Assembly: GCA_964624465.1 (NCBI GenBank)
Contig: CAZUZD010000346.1
Location: 1-6,391, forward strand
Direction of reading: 5' to 3'
Source: CAZUZD01 sp964624465
GTDB lineage: Bacteria; Planctomycetota; Planctomycetia; Isosphaerales; Isosphaeraceae
Length of the DNA stretch: 6,391 nt
In this document: one piece after another, positions 1 through 5,736 of the stretch
How positions within the stretch are numbered: position 1 is the stretch's first letter
How the letters are laid out: each line of letters opens with the position of its first letter
The notes under the pieces: generated by a model
The model's database searches: none
Told to the model about the DNA's origin: nothing
Seen by the model: only the letters and a program-made list of their open reading frames with translations
Program-made: the position numbers and the translations under genes

Positions 1-536
1 ATCACCGGAGAGAATATAGCGTCGATCGGGATGGCGCCGACCTCGAGGTCCTCGGTGTGGCCCTCGGCGGCCGGGCGGTAGCCGCGGCCGTTCTCGACGG
101 TCATCTCGATGTGGAACGGTACGTCGTCGGTGAGCGTGCAGAGGATGTGGTCGGGGTTGATCACCTCGACCGAGTCGTCGTGCAGGATGTCGGCGCCGGA
201 GACGACGCCGCGCTTGTCGCGCTCGATCCGGATCGTCTTGGACCCTTCGGTGTGGTTCTTGACCACCAGGCCCTTGATGTTCAGCACCAGGTCGGTGATG
301 TCCTCGACCATCCCGGGGATGTTCGAGAACTCGTGCTGCACGCCCTGGATCTTGATCCGCGTGACGGCGCTGCCCTCGAGGCTCGAGAGCAGGACGCGGC
401 GGAGGCTGTTGCCGACGGTGTGGCCGAAGCCGCGCTCGAACGGCTCGACGTGGAACTCACCGTAGTGGGCGTTGAGCGTCTCGCGGACGCAGATGACCCG
501 GCTGGGCAGTTCCAGGCCACGCCAACGGATACGCAT
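1..536 (-). CDS. rpoA: RNA polymerase alpha subunit, N-terminal part (cut by the window edge)
   Basis: Alpha is the assembly platform of bacterial RNA polymerase: its N-terminal domain dimerises and binds beta and beta-prime, and its C-terminal domain contacts promoter DNA and activators. The visible 178 residues start MRIRWRGLELPSR and are N-terminal domain only. Residues about 31-50 carry the conserved EPFERGFGHTVGNSLRR helix used for dimerisation, followed by VLLSSLEG and HEFSNIPGMVEDI. Near the edge, VGAIPIDAIFSPV matches the family block that returns to the dimerisation subdomain. The rest of this domain, the linker and the C-terminal domain lie beyond base 1. The ATG at 534-536 is supported by a GAGG ribosome-binding site ten bases upstream. 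It is the last gene here, after rpsD, the usual alpha-operon order; rplQ would be expected next, outside the window. Identity is secure. Confidence 0.97.
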   Translation of the reverse strand, partial: MRIRWRGLELPSRVICVRETLNAHYGEFHVEPFERGFGHTVGNSLRRVLLSSLEGSAVTRIKIQGVQHEFSNIPGMVEDITDLVLNIKGLVVKNHTEGSKTIRIERDKRGVVSGADILHDDSVEVINPDHILCTLTDDVPFHIEMTVENGRGYRPAAEGHTEDLEVGAIPIDAIFSPV

Positions 537-805
537 CGTGGTGGGTCCTCGGTCAGGTCGTCGCCGTGGTGATGAAACGCTCGGGGGCACCGGCGGGGCC
601 GCGTGGCCAGGCCGGGCCGCTCGCTCGCGGGGCCCCCGGGATCGCAGCGGACGACAGCAGGTCGGAATCGGGGTCGGGAGGACGGGTGCAAAGCGGGGTC
701 GGCCCGGCGGTCAGCACCGCCACGAGGGGGCAGGCGACCGGGCCGGGCCCGGGACAGGTCGTCCGACCCGCGGCGCCCGGGTGCGGGCGCCGCGGCGACG
801 GGACC
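537..805. other. rpsD-rpoA intergenic spacer
   Basis: This 269-base gap lies between the rpsD stop and the rpoA start. I see no credible gene in it: open frames crossing it are continuations of antisense frames over rpsD and rpoA. It holds a perfect 12-bp hairpin next to the rpsD stop (768-795), an adjoining smaller inverted repeat GGTCG-TC-CGACC (757-768), a CCGGGCCCGG palindrome (743-752), and the rpoA ribosome-binding site near its left end. No convincing promoter is visible. Confidence 0.6.
768..795 (-). repeat. Perfect 12-bp inverted repeat (RNA hairpin) after rpsD
   Basis: Reading the minus strand, arm CCGCGGCGCCCG, a four-base loop CACC and the exactly complementary arm CGGGCGCCGCGG begin ten bases after the rpsD stop codon. 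All twelve pairs are G-C, so the transcript should fold into a very stable stem-loop. There is no run of U after it, so it does not look like a standard intrinsic terminator, and rpoA follows in the same direction. It may be a pause, attenuation, RNase-processing or mRNA-stabilising element; function is inference. Confidence 0.7.
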
Positions 806-1435
806 TCAGCGGCTGAGCAACTCGACGATCAGCTGCGGCGTGACCGGCAGCGAGATGTCCTGCGGCGCCGGCAGGCGGCTGACGCGGCCCTCGGCCGGAT
901 CGGAGCTGGTCCGGTCCAGCCAGTCGGGGACCGGCGGCAGGCCGTCGAGCTGGAGGTTGTTCTGCGCCAGCTTCTTCGACGCCTCGCGGTCCTTGACCGT
1001 GATCACGTCGCCGGCCTTGACCAGGTAGCTCGGGATGTCGAGCTTCTTGCCGTTGATCAGGACGTGGCCGTGGTCGATGATCTGGCGGGCCTGGGCGCGG
1101 CTCAGGGCGAAGCCCAGCCGGGTCACCACGTTGTCGAGCCGCCGCTCCAGCAGCGCCATCAGGGCGTCGCCGGTGTTGCCCGTCTTGCGGCTGGCGATGT
1201 CGAAGTACTTGCGGAACTGCCGCTCGAAGACGCCGTAATACCGCTTGACCTTCTGCTTCTCACGCAGCCGGATCGAGTACTCGCTCGGCTTGCCGCGGCG
1301 GAATTGGTGCATGCCCGGGACGCCCTCGCGGCGCTCGATGGCGCACTTGGGGGAGTCGCAGCGCGTGCCCTTGAGGAAGAGCTTCAGGCCTTCCCGACGG
1401 CAGAGTCGGCAGACCGGTCCGGTATAGCGTCCCAT
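806..1435 (-). CDS. rpsD: 30S ribosomal protein S4
   Basis: S4 is a primary 16S rRNA-binding protein that nucleates assembly of the 30S body; in E. coli it is also the translational repressor of the alpha operon. The product is 209 residues, close to the usual 200-210. It starts MGRYTGPVCRLCRREG, and Cys9, Cys12, Cys26 and Cys31 form the C-X2-C-X13-C-X4-C zinc-binding knuckle of the cysteine-containing S4 type. The S4 RNA-binding domain lies at about 97-160 (RRLDNVVTRLGFALSRAQAR, then HGHVLINGKKLDIPSYLVKAGD). The C-terminus ends with the family's typical LIVELLSR. The start is ATG; the ribosome-binding site is weak (GCGAG close to the start), which is unlike most neighbours. It sits 169 bases after rpsK and 269 before rpoA. 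Whether S4 represses this operon here cannot be seen from sequence alone. Confidence 0.98.
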   Translation of the reverse strand: MGRYTGPVCRLCRREGLKLFLKGTRCDSPKCAIERREGVPGMHQFRRGKPSEYSIRLREKQKVKRYYGVFERQFRKYFDIASRKTGNTGDALMALLERRLDNVVTRLGFALSRAQARQIIDHGHVLINGKKLDIPSYLVKAGDVITVKDREASKKLAQNNLQLDGLPPVPDWLDRTSSDPAEGRVSRLPAPQDISLPVTPQLIVELLSR

Positions 1436-1604
1436 GGTTCTCGCTTCGCTTGGGCTGGGCTGGCGGGGGTGTCAATTGTCCGGGGTTCAGAGCGGGGCCG
1501 GGTGAGGCGAGGCACGGTGCGAGGTGGCCACGGGCGGGGGCCGGAGCTCCGCCGGGGTCCGGCCGCCTGAGAGCGCCGGGGCCAGCTGTCGCACCGCCAT
1601 CGAC
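1436..1604. other. rpsK-rpsD intergenic spacer
   Basis: This 169-base gap contains no supported gene. It carries a ten-base palindrome CGGAGCTCCG (1542-1551) and GGCCGG/CCGGCC arms around it, a weaker structure than the hairpins after rpsM and rpsD. On the minus strand a perfect TTGACA occurs at 1470-1475, but no -10 element follows at the right distance, so I do not call a promoter. Confidence 0.5.
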
Positions 1605-1985
1605 TCAGACGCGGCGCTTCTTGGGCGGGCGGCAGCCGTTGTGCGGCAGCGGGGTGACGTCCTCGATCGCCTTGATCGAGAGCCCCGAGGCGGCCAGGGC
1701 GGTGATGGCGCTCTCGCGGCCGGAGCCGGGGCCCTTCACCTTCACCTCGACCTCCTTGACGCCGTACTTCGTCGCCGCCGAGGCCGCCGTCTCGGCCGCC
1801 CGCTGGGCAGCGAACGGCGTGCTCTTGCGGCTGCCCTTGAAGCCGACCGTACCGCTGGAGGCCCAGCAGAGCGCGTCGCCGTTCGGGTCGGTGATCGTCA
1901 CCAGCGTGTTGTTGAAGGTCGCCTTGATGTGCACCACCGCCCGCGCCACATTGCGACGGGTCTTCCGCTTCTTGGCCTTGGCCAC
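1605..1985 (-). CDS. rpsK: 30S ribosomal protein S11
   Basis: S11 binds 16S rRNA in the platform of the small subunit, next to S7 at the mRNA exit path. The 126-residue length matches the family. The lysine/arginine-rich N-terminus (MAKAKKRKTRRNVARAV) leads into VHIKATFNNTLVTITDPNG. GPGSGRESAITAL at about 85-97 and TPLPHNGCRPPKKRRV at the C-terminus are the diagnostic conserved blocks. The C-terminal block includes the Asn115-Gly116 pair, at the position where E. coli S11 is known to carry isoaspartate. The start codon is GTG at 1983-1985, giving the standard MAK beginning; a GGGAG ribosome-binding site lies ten bases before it. It is separated from rpsM by an unusually long 327-base gap. Confidence 0.98.
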   Translation of the reverse strand: MAKAKKRKTRRNVARAVVHIKATFNNTLVTITDPNGDALCWASSGTVGFKGSRKSTPFAAQRAAETAASAATKYGVKEVEVKVKGPGSGRESAITALAASGLSIKAIEDVTPLPHNGCRPPKKRRV

Positions 1986-2004
1986 GGCTCGGCTTCTCCC
2001 TGCT

Positions 2005-2017
2005 GGGGGCCACCCCC
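2005..2017 (-). repeat. Short G5/C5 stem beside the rpsK ribosome-binding site
   Basis: GGGGG, three spacer bases and CCCCC form a small all-GC stem ending four bases upstream of the GGGAG ribosome-binding site of rpsK (complement at 1996-2000). A stem so close could affect ribosome access, but G/C runs are common in this spacer and this may be chance. Confidence 0.35.
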
Positions 2018-2094
2018 GGCGCTCCGGGCGGGCCCGCGTTCGTCTGCGGACGTTCCAGTCGTTATGTTCGTGCGGTTGGCGACGGGGGGCGTGG

Positions 2095-2122
2095 GGGTCG
2101 GGTCGCCCGGAGGCTCCGACCC
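2095..2122 (-). repeat. Inverted repeat GGGTCGG/CCGACCC in the rpsM-rpsK spacer
   Basis: Seven-base perfect arms enclose 14 bases that themselves contain a GCC/GGC pair around a four-base loop, so an extended stem-loop with a small internal bulge is predicted. It lies mid-spacer, about 110 bases before the rpsK start. No U-tract follows on the minus strand. Function unknown. Confidence 0.5.
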
Positions 2123-2278
2123 GGCCACCCGGGGGGAGGCAGGTCCGGCCGGCACACCCTCGGCGGGGGGCCAGGCCGGCGGCCGGTCAGGCCGCGATCG
2201 CATCGACCGCCACCCGCCGGCGGGGGCCACCGCCGGGGCGGATGACCACGCCCGTCGCGACGGGGTGCTGGCGGGCCG

Positions 2279-2300
2279 GCGGACGGCCGGGGCCGTCCGC
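2279..2300 (-). repeat. Perfect 10-bp inverted repeat (RNA hairpin) after rpsM
   Basis: On the minus strand GCGGACGGCC, two central C bases and GGCCGTCCGC follow the rpsM stop codon by 12 bases. The arms are exactly complementary; with a realistic loop about nine pairs could form. No U-run follows, and rpsK lies downstream in the same direction, so full termination is unlikely. It resembles the hairpin after rpsD in position and composition, though the sequence differs. Confidence 0.65.
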
Positions 2301-2312
2301 GATCGGTCCGAC

Positions 2313-2696
2313 TCAGCGCATGTCCTTGACGCCCTTCTTGCCGGCGACCGTCTTGCGCGGGCCCTTGCGGGTCCGGGCGTTGGTCCGGGTCCGCTGGCCG
2401 CGGACGGGCAAGCCCTTGCGGTGACGCAGGCCGCGGTAGCAGCCGATGTCCCGCAGGCGGGCGATGTGCTGGCCAATCTGGCGACGCAGTTGACCCTCGA
2501 CCACGTACTCGTTGTCGAGCAGGTTCGCGAGCTTGGCCAGGTCGTCTTCGGTCAGATCCCGAGCCGGCTTGTCCGGATCGATGGCCGCGCGATCACACAA
2601 CTGCTCCGCCAGGAACGGCCCAATGCCGTAGATGTAGCGCAGCGAGATGATCGTCTTCTTGTCGTTCGGGATGTCCACACCCAGGATACGAGGCAT
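2313..2696 (-). CDS. rpsM: 30S ribosomal protein S13
   Basis: S13 sits in the head of the 30S subunit, contacts 16S rRNA and makes bridges to the 50S subunit, and its basic tail approaches the P-site tRNA. The product has 127 residues, slightly longer than the E. coli protein (118). It begins MPRILGVDIPNDKKT; residues about 18-30 hold the SLRYIYGIG helix-two-turn-helix motif. Residues 88-112 (RGLRHRKGLPVRGQRTRTNARTRKG) are the family signature, and the tail (residues 113-127) is lysine-rich. ATG start with GGAG ten bases upstream. It follows rpmJ by 39 bases, the normal order, but is followed by a long spacer instead of rpsK directly. Confidence 0.98.
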   Translation of the reverse strand: MPRILGVDIPNDKKTIISLRYIYGIGPFLAEQLCDRAAIDPDKPARDLTEDDLAKLANLLDNEYVVEGQLRRQIGQHIARLRDIGCYRGLRHRKGLPVRGQRTRTNARTRKGPRKTVAGKKGVKDMR

Positions 2697-2735
2697 CCGT
2701 CCCGGTCTCCGTCGGTCGGGGCAGGGCCGGGCCGA

Positions 2736-2852
2736 TTAGCCCTGGCGCTGCTTGTGCTTGGGATTGGTGCTGCAGATCACGTAAATCTTGCGTCGGCGGC
2801 GGACGATCTTGCAGTGCTCGCAGATCCGCTTGACGCTGCTTCGGACCTTCAT
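2736..2852 (-). CDS. rpmJ: 50S ribosomal protein L36
   Basis: This 38-residue protein begins MKVRSSVKRICEHCKIVRRR and ends NPKHKQRQG, the complete L36 sequence. L36 is a small zinc-ribbon protein that binds 23S rRNA in the large subunit. The metal ligands Cys11, Cys14, Cys27 and His33 are all present, so this is the zinc-containing form, not the cysteine-less type some bacteria use under zinc limitation. The ATG start at 2850-2852 has AGGTGA a few bases upstream. It precedes rpsM by 39 bases, its usual position at the spc/alpha junction. infA, often just before it, is absent. Confidence 0.97.
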   Translation of the reverse strand: MKVRSSVKRICEHCKIVRRRRKIYVICSTNPKHKQRQG

Positions 2853-3028
2853 CGCGTCACCTACGTGCGTTCGGTCGATTGCGATACCACGGCGCCAGCG
2901 CCTCAGAACAGGCGCCGGCAGGTGCGGCGACTCGCGCTCGCGCCCTCAGGGGTCGGGACCGGAACCTCCCGGGGGGAGAACTCCGCTCCACGGAACCAGT
3001 TTCAACAGCAGGGCCGCCCGCGCAGCGG

Positions 3029-3060
3029 GTGGGGATTCCGACTATATTAGCGGACCCCAC
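3029..3060 (-). repeat. Interrupted inverted repeat around an AT-rich loop, upstream of rpmJ
   Basis: On the minus strand GTGGGG-T-CCG, a ten-base AT-rich centre CTAATATAGT, then CGG-AAT-CCCCAC. The outer six and inner three bases of each arm are complementary with a 1-versus-3-base bulge. The centre coincides with the best -10-like sequence in the window. It could be an operator, a cruciform-prone promoter or a leader hairpin; it is not followed by a U-tract. Confidence 0.45.
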
Positions 3061-3072
3061 CGCCCGGAGCAA
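3041..3072 (-). promoter_or_regulatory. Candidate promoter for rpmJ-rpsM-rpsK-rpsD-rpoA
   Basis: On the minus strand TTGCTC (3067-3072) is followed after 17 bases by TAATAT (3044-3049); the overlapping TATAGT (3041-3046) matches the sigma-70 -10 consensus at five of six positions, though with 20-base spacing. The -35 match is poor (TTG only). The patch stands out in a very GC-rich region and lies about 190 bases before rpmJ, at the map/rpmJ boundary where the alpha cluster begins. Weak, suggestive evidence. Confidence 0.3.
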
Positions 3073-3151
3073 GACGGCTGCGACCCGGAAATTCCGGTTT
3101 TGCCGGCCGGATCCCCCGGACCCGGGTTCTCGGCCCACCACACACGGCGGC

Positions 3152-3934
3152 TCAGTCCTCCAGCAGGGTCAGGATGCGGGGTCCGTCGGCGGTCAGGGCC
3201 ACCGTGTGCTCGAAGTGGCAGCTCGGGCTGCGGTCCTTGGTCTCGATCGTCCAGTCGTCGCCCAGCAGCCGCACGTCCTTGGTGCCGTACGAGACCATCG
3301 GCTCGATGGCCAGCACCAGGCCCGGCTCCAGCTTGATGTCGTGCTTGCGGAGCCCCTTGCTCACGAAGTTGGGGACCTGGGGCTCCTCGTGCATCTGCTG
3401 CCCGATGCCGTGCCCGACGAACTTCTCGACGACGTGGAACCCCTGGCTCTTGACGTACTGCTCCATCAGACCCGCCACCTCCGACCAGAGCTGGCACCGC
3501 CCCAGGGCGCGGATCGACAGCTCGAGGGTCTCGCGGGTGGTGTCCACGAGCTTCTGGACCTCGGGCGTCACGGCGCCGATGGTCAGGGTGATCGCCGCGT
3601 CGCCGCACCAGCCGTTGAGGCGGCAGCCGGTGTCGACGGAGACGATGTCCCCCTCGCGGAGCGGCTTGCGGTTCGGGATCCCGTGCACCACCTGCTCGTT
3701 GAGGCTGGCGCAGATGACCGCCGGGAACGGGGCCTTGCCGCGGGTCGGGTTCGGGTAGTTCAGGAACAGGCTCTCGGCGCCGGCCTCGCGGAAGGTCTCG
3801 GCGACCGCGTCGTTGAAGTCGGCGGTGCAGGCCCCCGGCACGGCCAGGGCCCGGACGCGGTCCAGGGCCCGGGCCACCACGCGGCCGGCCTCTCGCATCA
3901 ACCCGATCTCGCGGGTGCTCTTGAGCTTGATCAC
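3152..3934 (-). CDS. map: Methionine aminopeptidase, type I
   Basis: This cytosolic metalloenzyme removes the initiator methionine from new proteins whose second residue is small. From the chosen start the product is 260 residues, matching the compact type I form (E. coli 264). All five metal ligands are visible: Asp101 (SVDTG), Asp112 (WCGDAA), His175 (GHGIG), Glu211 (IEPMV) and Glu242 (FEHTV); the substrate-contacting histidine is His84 (VVHGIPN). Start: a GTG at 3932-3934 gives IKLKSTREIGLMREAG, where the family begins, but lacks a clear ribosome-binding site. An in-frame TTG at 4004-4006 would add 24 residues and has AGGAG nine bases upstream. Those added codons include CGT, GAT, TCT, GTT and CGA, rare in the body of these genes, so I prefer GTG. 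It lies between secY and rpmJ; adk, commonly between secY and map, is missing. Confidence 0.95.
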   Translation of the reverse strand: MIKLKSTREIGLMREAGRVVARALDRVRALAVPGACTADFNDAVAETFREAGAESLFLNYPNPTRGKAPFPAVICASLNEQVVHGIPNRKPLREGDIVSVDTGCRLNGWCGDAAITLTIGAVTPEVQKLVDTTRETLELSIRALGRCQLWSEVAGLMEQYVKSQGFHVVEKFVGHGIGQQMHEEPQVPNFVSKGLRKHDIKLEPGLVLAIEPMVSYGTKDVRLLGDDWTIETKDRSPSCHFEHTVALTADGPRILTLLED

Positions 3935-4100
3935 GCGTCCGCTCTGTCGGTCCGAGTTCGGGGGAACGCCGCGAGAGACCCCGCGGCCGACCGGATCACG
4001 CCGCAACGCCGGCCGCTCCTGCGAGGGTCACTGGCGCTCGACCCGGACGTCCGCGGACGCCCGGCACTGCTCCGTCAGGTGGCGGCAGGCCGCCCCCCGA
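3935..4100. other. secY-map intergenic spacer
   Basis: If map starts at its GTG, 166 bases separate it from secY. The gap is far too short for adk, which often sits here. It contains a 22-base near-palindrome (4043-4064), a GGCGG-CCTG-CCGCC repeat just after the secY stop, and an AGGAG motif (complement at 4016-4020) that could serve an alternative TTG start of map. Confidence 0.5.
4043..4064 (-). repeat. 22-base near-palindrome after secY
   Basis: On the minus strand CCGGGCGTCCG is followed directly by CGGACGTCCGG. The two 11-base arms are complementary except for one position that would be a G-U pair in RNA, giving a stem of about nine pairs with a CGCG loop. It begins 36 bases after the secY stop. 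No U-tract follows. Confidence 0.5.
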
Positions 4101-5477
4101 TCACTTCTTGCCCATCAGACCCGAGTAGTTCCGCATGATCAGGTGGCTGTCGATCTTCTGCACCAGGTCCAGGCACACGCTGATGACGATCAACAGGCCC
4201 GTGCCGCCCAGGAACGACGCCACCGTGAAGTCGACGGCGAACTGGCTCTGCACCAGCGTCGGGATCACGGCCACGATCGCCAGGAACGCGGCGCCGACGT
4301 AGGTGATCCGGAGCATCACCTTCTCGAGGTAGTCGGCCGTGCGGCGGCCCGGACGGTACCCCGGGATGAAGCTGCCGTAGTCCTTCAGGTTCTCGGCCAT
4401 GTCCTTCGGGTTGAAGGTGATGGCCGTCCAGAAGTAGCAGAAGAAGTAGATCAGGATGATGTAGAACAGGTTGTAGATGTACCCGTGCGAGCGGAAGGCG
4501 TCGGCCCCCTCGCGGAAGATCCAGCCGAAGAACCGGGCCACCGGGTTGGCCTCGGCCGATCGCCAGGCCCCCGTCGCCCCTTCCAGGCCGCCCAGGATCA
4601 GCGCGGGGAACATGAGCAGGCTGCTGGCGAAGATGATCGGCATGACGCCGGCCTGGTTGACCTTCAGCGGCAGGTACTGCTTGTTGCCGCCGTAGACCCG
4701 ACGGCCGCGGACGTGCTTGGCCGACTGCGTCGGAATCCGGCGCTGGCTCTCGGTCATGGCGATCACGCCCACGACCACCGCGATGAACAATGCCAGCAAG
4801 AAGAGCAGGCTCACCAGGCCCAGCCGGCCCGCCTCACCGGTGAGCCGGGGCGTGGCGTTCTGGAGCAGGGCGGCCAGGGCCGACGGCATGCGGGCCAGGA
4901 TGCCGGCCATGATCAGGAGGCTGATGCCGTTGCCGATGCCGTACTCGTCGATCTGCTCGCCGATCCACATCAGGAAGATGGTGCCGGCGGTCATGATGCA
5001 GACGCAGACGAAGCCGTGCCAGAAGGTCTGGTACTGCACGGGCACGACCTGCATCGAGCCCATCATGTAGCGGACCCACATGGCCGACTGCCCGATGCAG
5101 AGCAGGACGGTGGCGTAGCGGGTGTACTCGTTGATCTTCTTGCGGCCGCTCTCGCCCTCCTTCATCATCGCCTCGAGGCTCGGGACGACCGAGCCGAGGA
5201 GCTGGAAGATGATGGAGGCGGAGATGTACGGCATGATGCCGAGGCCGAAGATCGTCGACATGCCGATCTGGGTGCCGCCGAACATGGCCACCGTGCCGAA
5301 GATCCGGCCGGCGCCCGAGCGGCTCATGCCCTCGATCCAGTTCTGGAGCTTGGACTGGTCGACGATCGGCAGCGGGATGTAGAAGCCGATCCGATAGATG
5401 GCCAGGAACATGGCCGTCATCAGGATCTTGCGCTGCAGCTCGGGGACCTTGAACAGGATCGTGTAGAGCTTCTGCAC
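4101..5477 (-). CDS. secY: Preprotein translocase subunit SecY
   Basis: SecY forms the membrane channel through which SecA or the ribosome drives secreted and membrane proteins. The 458-residue product has many hydrophobic segments consistent with the family's ten transmembrane helices. Recognisable blocks: IPELQRK-like start (VPELQRKIL, 11-19) and GFYIPLP (31-37); plug/second-helix signature STIFGLGIMPYISASIIFQL (74-93); GEQIDEYGIGNGISLLI (173-189); the cytoplasmic loop RRIPTQ (246-251) before a helix around 278-296; and loop NPKDMAENLKDYGSFIPGYRPG (356-377), with Arg375 matching the arginine of the FIPGIRPG motif that is critical in E. coli. The open frame continues far upstream. I chose the GTG at 5475-5477 because homology begins there (QKLYTILFKVPELQRK) and AGGAG lies nine bases before it. 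An ATG at 5558 would add 27 residues but has no ribosome-binding site. Confidence 0.96.
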   Translation of the reverse strand: MQKLYTILFKVPELQRKILMTAMFLAIYRIGFYIPLPIVDQSKLQNWIEGMSRSGAGRIFGTVAMFGGTQIGMSTIFGLGIMPYISASIIFQLLGSVVPSLEAMMKEGESGRKKINEYTRYATVLLCIGQSAMWVRYMMGSMQVVPVQYQTFWHGFVCVCIMTAGTIFLMWIGEQIDEYGIGNGISLLIMAGILARMPSALAALLQNATPRLTGEAGRLGLVSLLFLLALFIAVVVGVIAMTESQRRIPTQSAKHVRGRRVYGGNKQYLPLKVNQAGVMPIIFASSLLMFPALILGGLEGATGAWRSAEANPVARFFGWIFREGADAFRSHGYIYNLFYIILIYFFCYFWTAITFNPKDMAENLKDYGSFIPGYRPGRRTADYLEKVMLRITYVGAAFLAIVAVIPTLVQSQFAVDFTVASFLGGTGLLIVISVCLDLVQKIDSHLIMRNYSGLMGKK

Positions 5478-5486
5478 GGCGGCGGA

Positions 5487-5491
5487 CTCCT
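5487..5491 (-). promoter_or_regulatory. Ribosome-binding site deciding the secY start
   Basis: AGGAG on the minus strand ends nine bases before the GTG at 5475-5477. This spacing matches the sites of rplO, rpsM, rpsK and rpoA in this window (9-10 bases). The competing upstream ATG (5558) and GTG (5522) have no such site. Confidence 0.6.
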
Positions 5492-5709
5492 GGCTCGTCG
5501 GCTCGACCTGGCCTATGGGCACGCCGCCCGCGGAGGTGGGGCGGGGCAGGGCCACCATCCTGGGGGCGGGGGCGGTGTTCGGGGAGGGGAGCCCCCTGGG
5601 GCCCGCGAGGGGCGCCCGGGAATCTCCCCGCTGGATAGGGACGGGGACGGACGGCTCGATCGCCACCCGCCCCCGGAATGCCGGCAAAAGTTGCGGCCCG
5701 GTATCGCAG

Positions 5710-5736
5710 CGAGGCCGGCCAGGGCGGCCGGCCTCG
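5710..5736 (-). repeat. Perfect 11-bp inverted repeat (RNA hairpin) after rplO
   Basis: On the minus strand CGAGGCCGGCC, five loop bases and GGCCGGCCTCG begin 21 bases after the rplO stop. The arms are exactly complementary and the loop size is favourable, so a stable stem-loop is expected. The only T-run (CTTTT) lies well beyond it, too far for a standard intrinsic terminator. secY follows in the same direction. Confidence 0.65.

Larger units (their letters stand above)
1986..2312. other. Long rpsM-rpsK intergenic spacer with several hairpins
   Basis: In most bacteria rpsM and rpsK are nearly adjacent; here 327 bases separate them. I find no frame in it resembling a known small protein. It contains a 10-bp perfect inverted repeat just after the rpsM stop (2279-2300), a second hairpin in the middle (2095-2122) and a GGGGG-CCA-CCCCC repeat (2005-2017) four bases upstream of the rpsK ribosome-binding site. 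A small AT-richer island (around 2055-2080) shows no clear promoter. The rest is extremely GC-rich with G/C runs. Confidence 0.6.
2853..3151. other. map-rpmJ intergenic spacer
   Basis: These 299 bases hold no supported gene; infA, which often occupies this place, is not here. The right half has a cluster of CCGG repeats, including the palindrome CCGGAA-A-TTCCGG (3085-3097). The centre has an AT-richer patch within an inverted repeat (3029-3060) that could be a promoter. The left part would be a leader of about 180-190 bases for rpmJ, containing GC-rich potential stems and two copies of GGTTCCG on the minus strand. Confidence 0.55.

Noticed and set aside
1470..1475. Perfect TTGACA (-35 consensus) on the minus strand before rpsD
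   Set aside because: No -10-like hexamer occurs 16-19 bases downstream; the sequence there is CCCAAGCGA. It lies only about 35 bases before the ATG. Probably chance.
1898..2476. Minus-strand open frame spanning the rpsM-rpsK gap as a possible extra gene
   Set aside because: It overlaps both rpsM and rpsK in another frame. Its product is low-complexity, rich in Pro, Arg, Ala and Ser, with no family resemblance and no supported start.
3085..3100. CCGGAA-A-TTCCGG palindrome followed by TTTT on the plus strand, resembling a terminator
   Set aside because: No plus-strand gene ends near it. Read on the minus strand, the direction of transcription here, the T-run becomes an A-run before the stem, so it is not a terminator for map. 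A realistic loop leaves only about four pairs.
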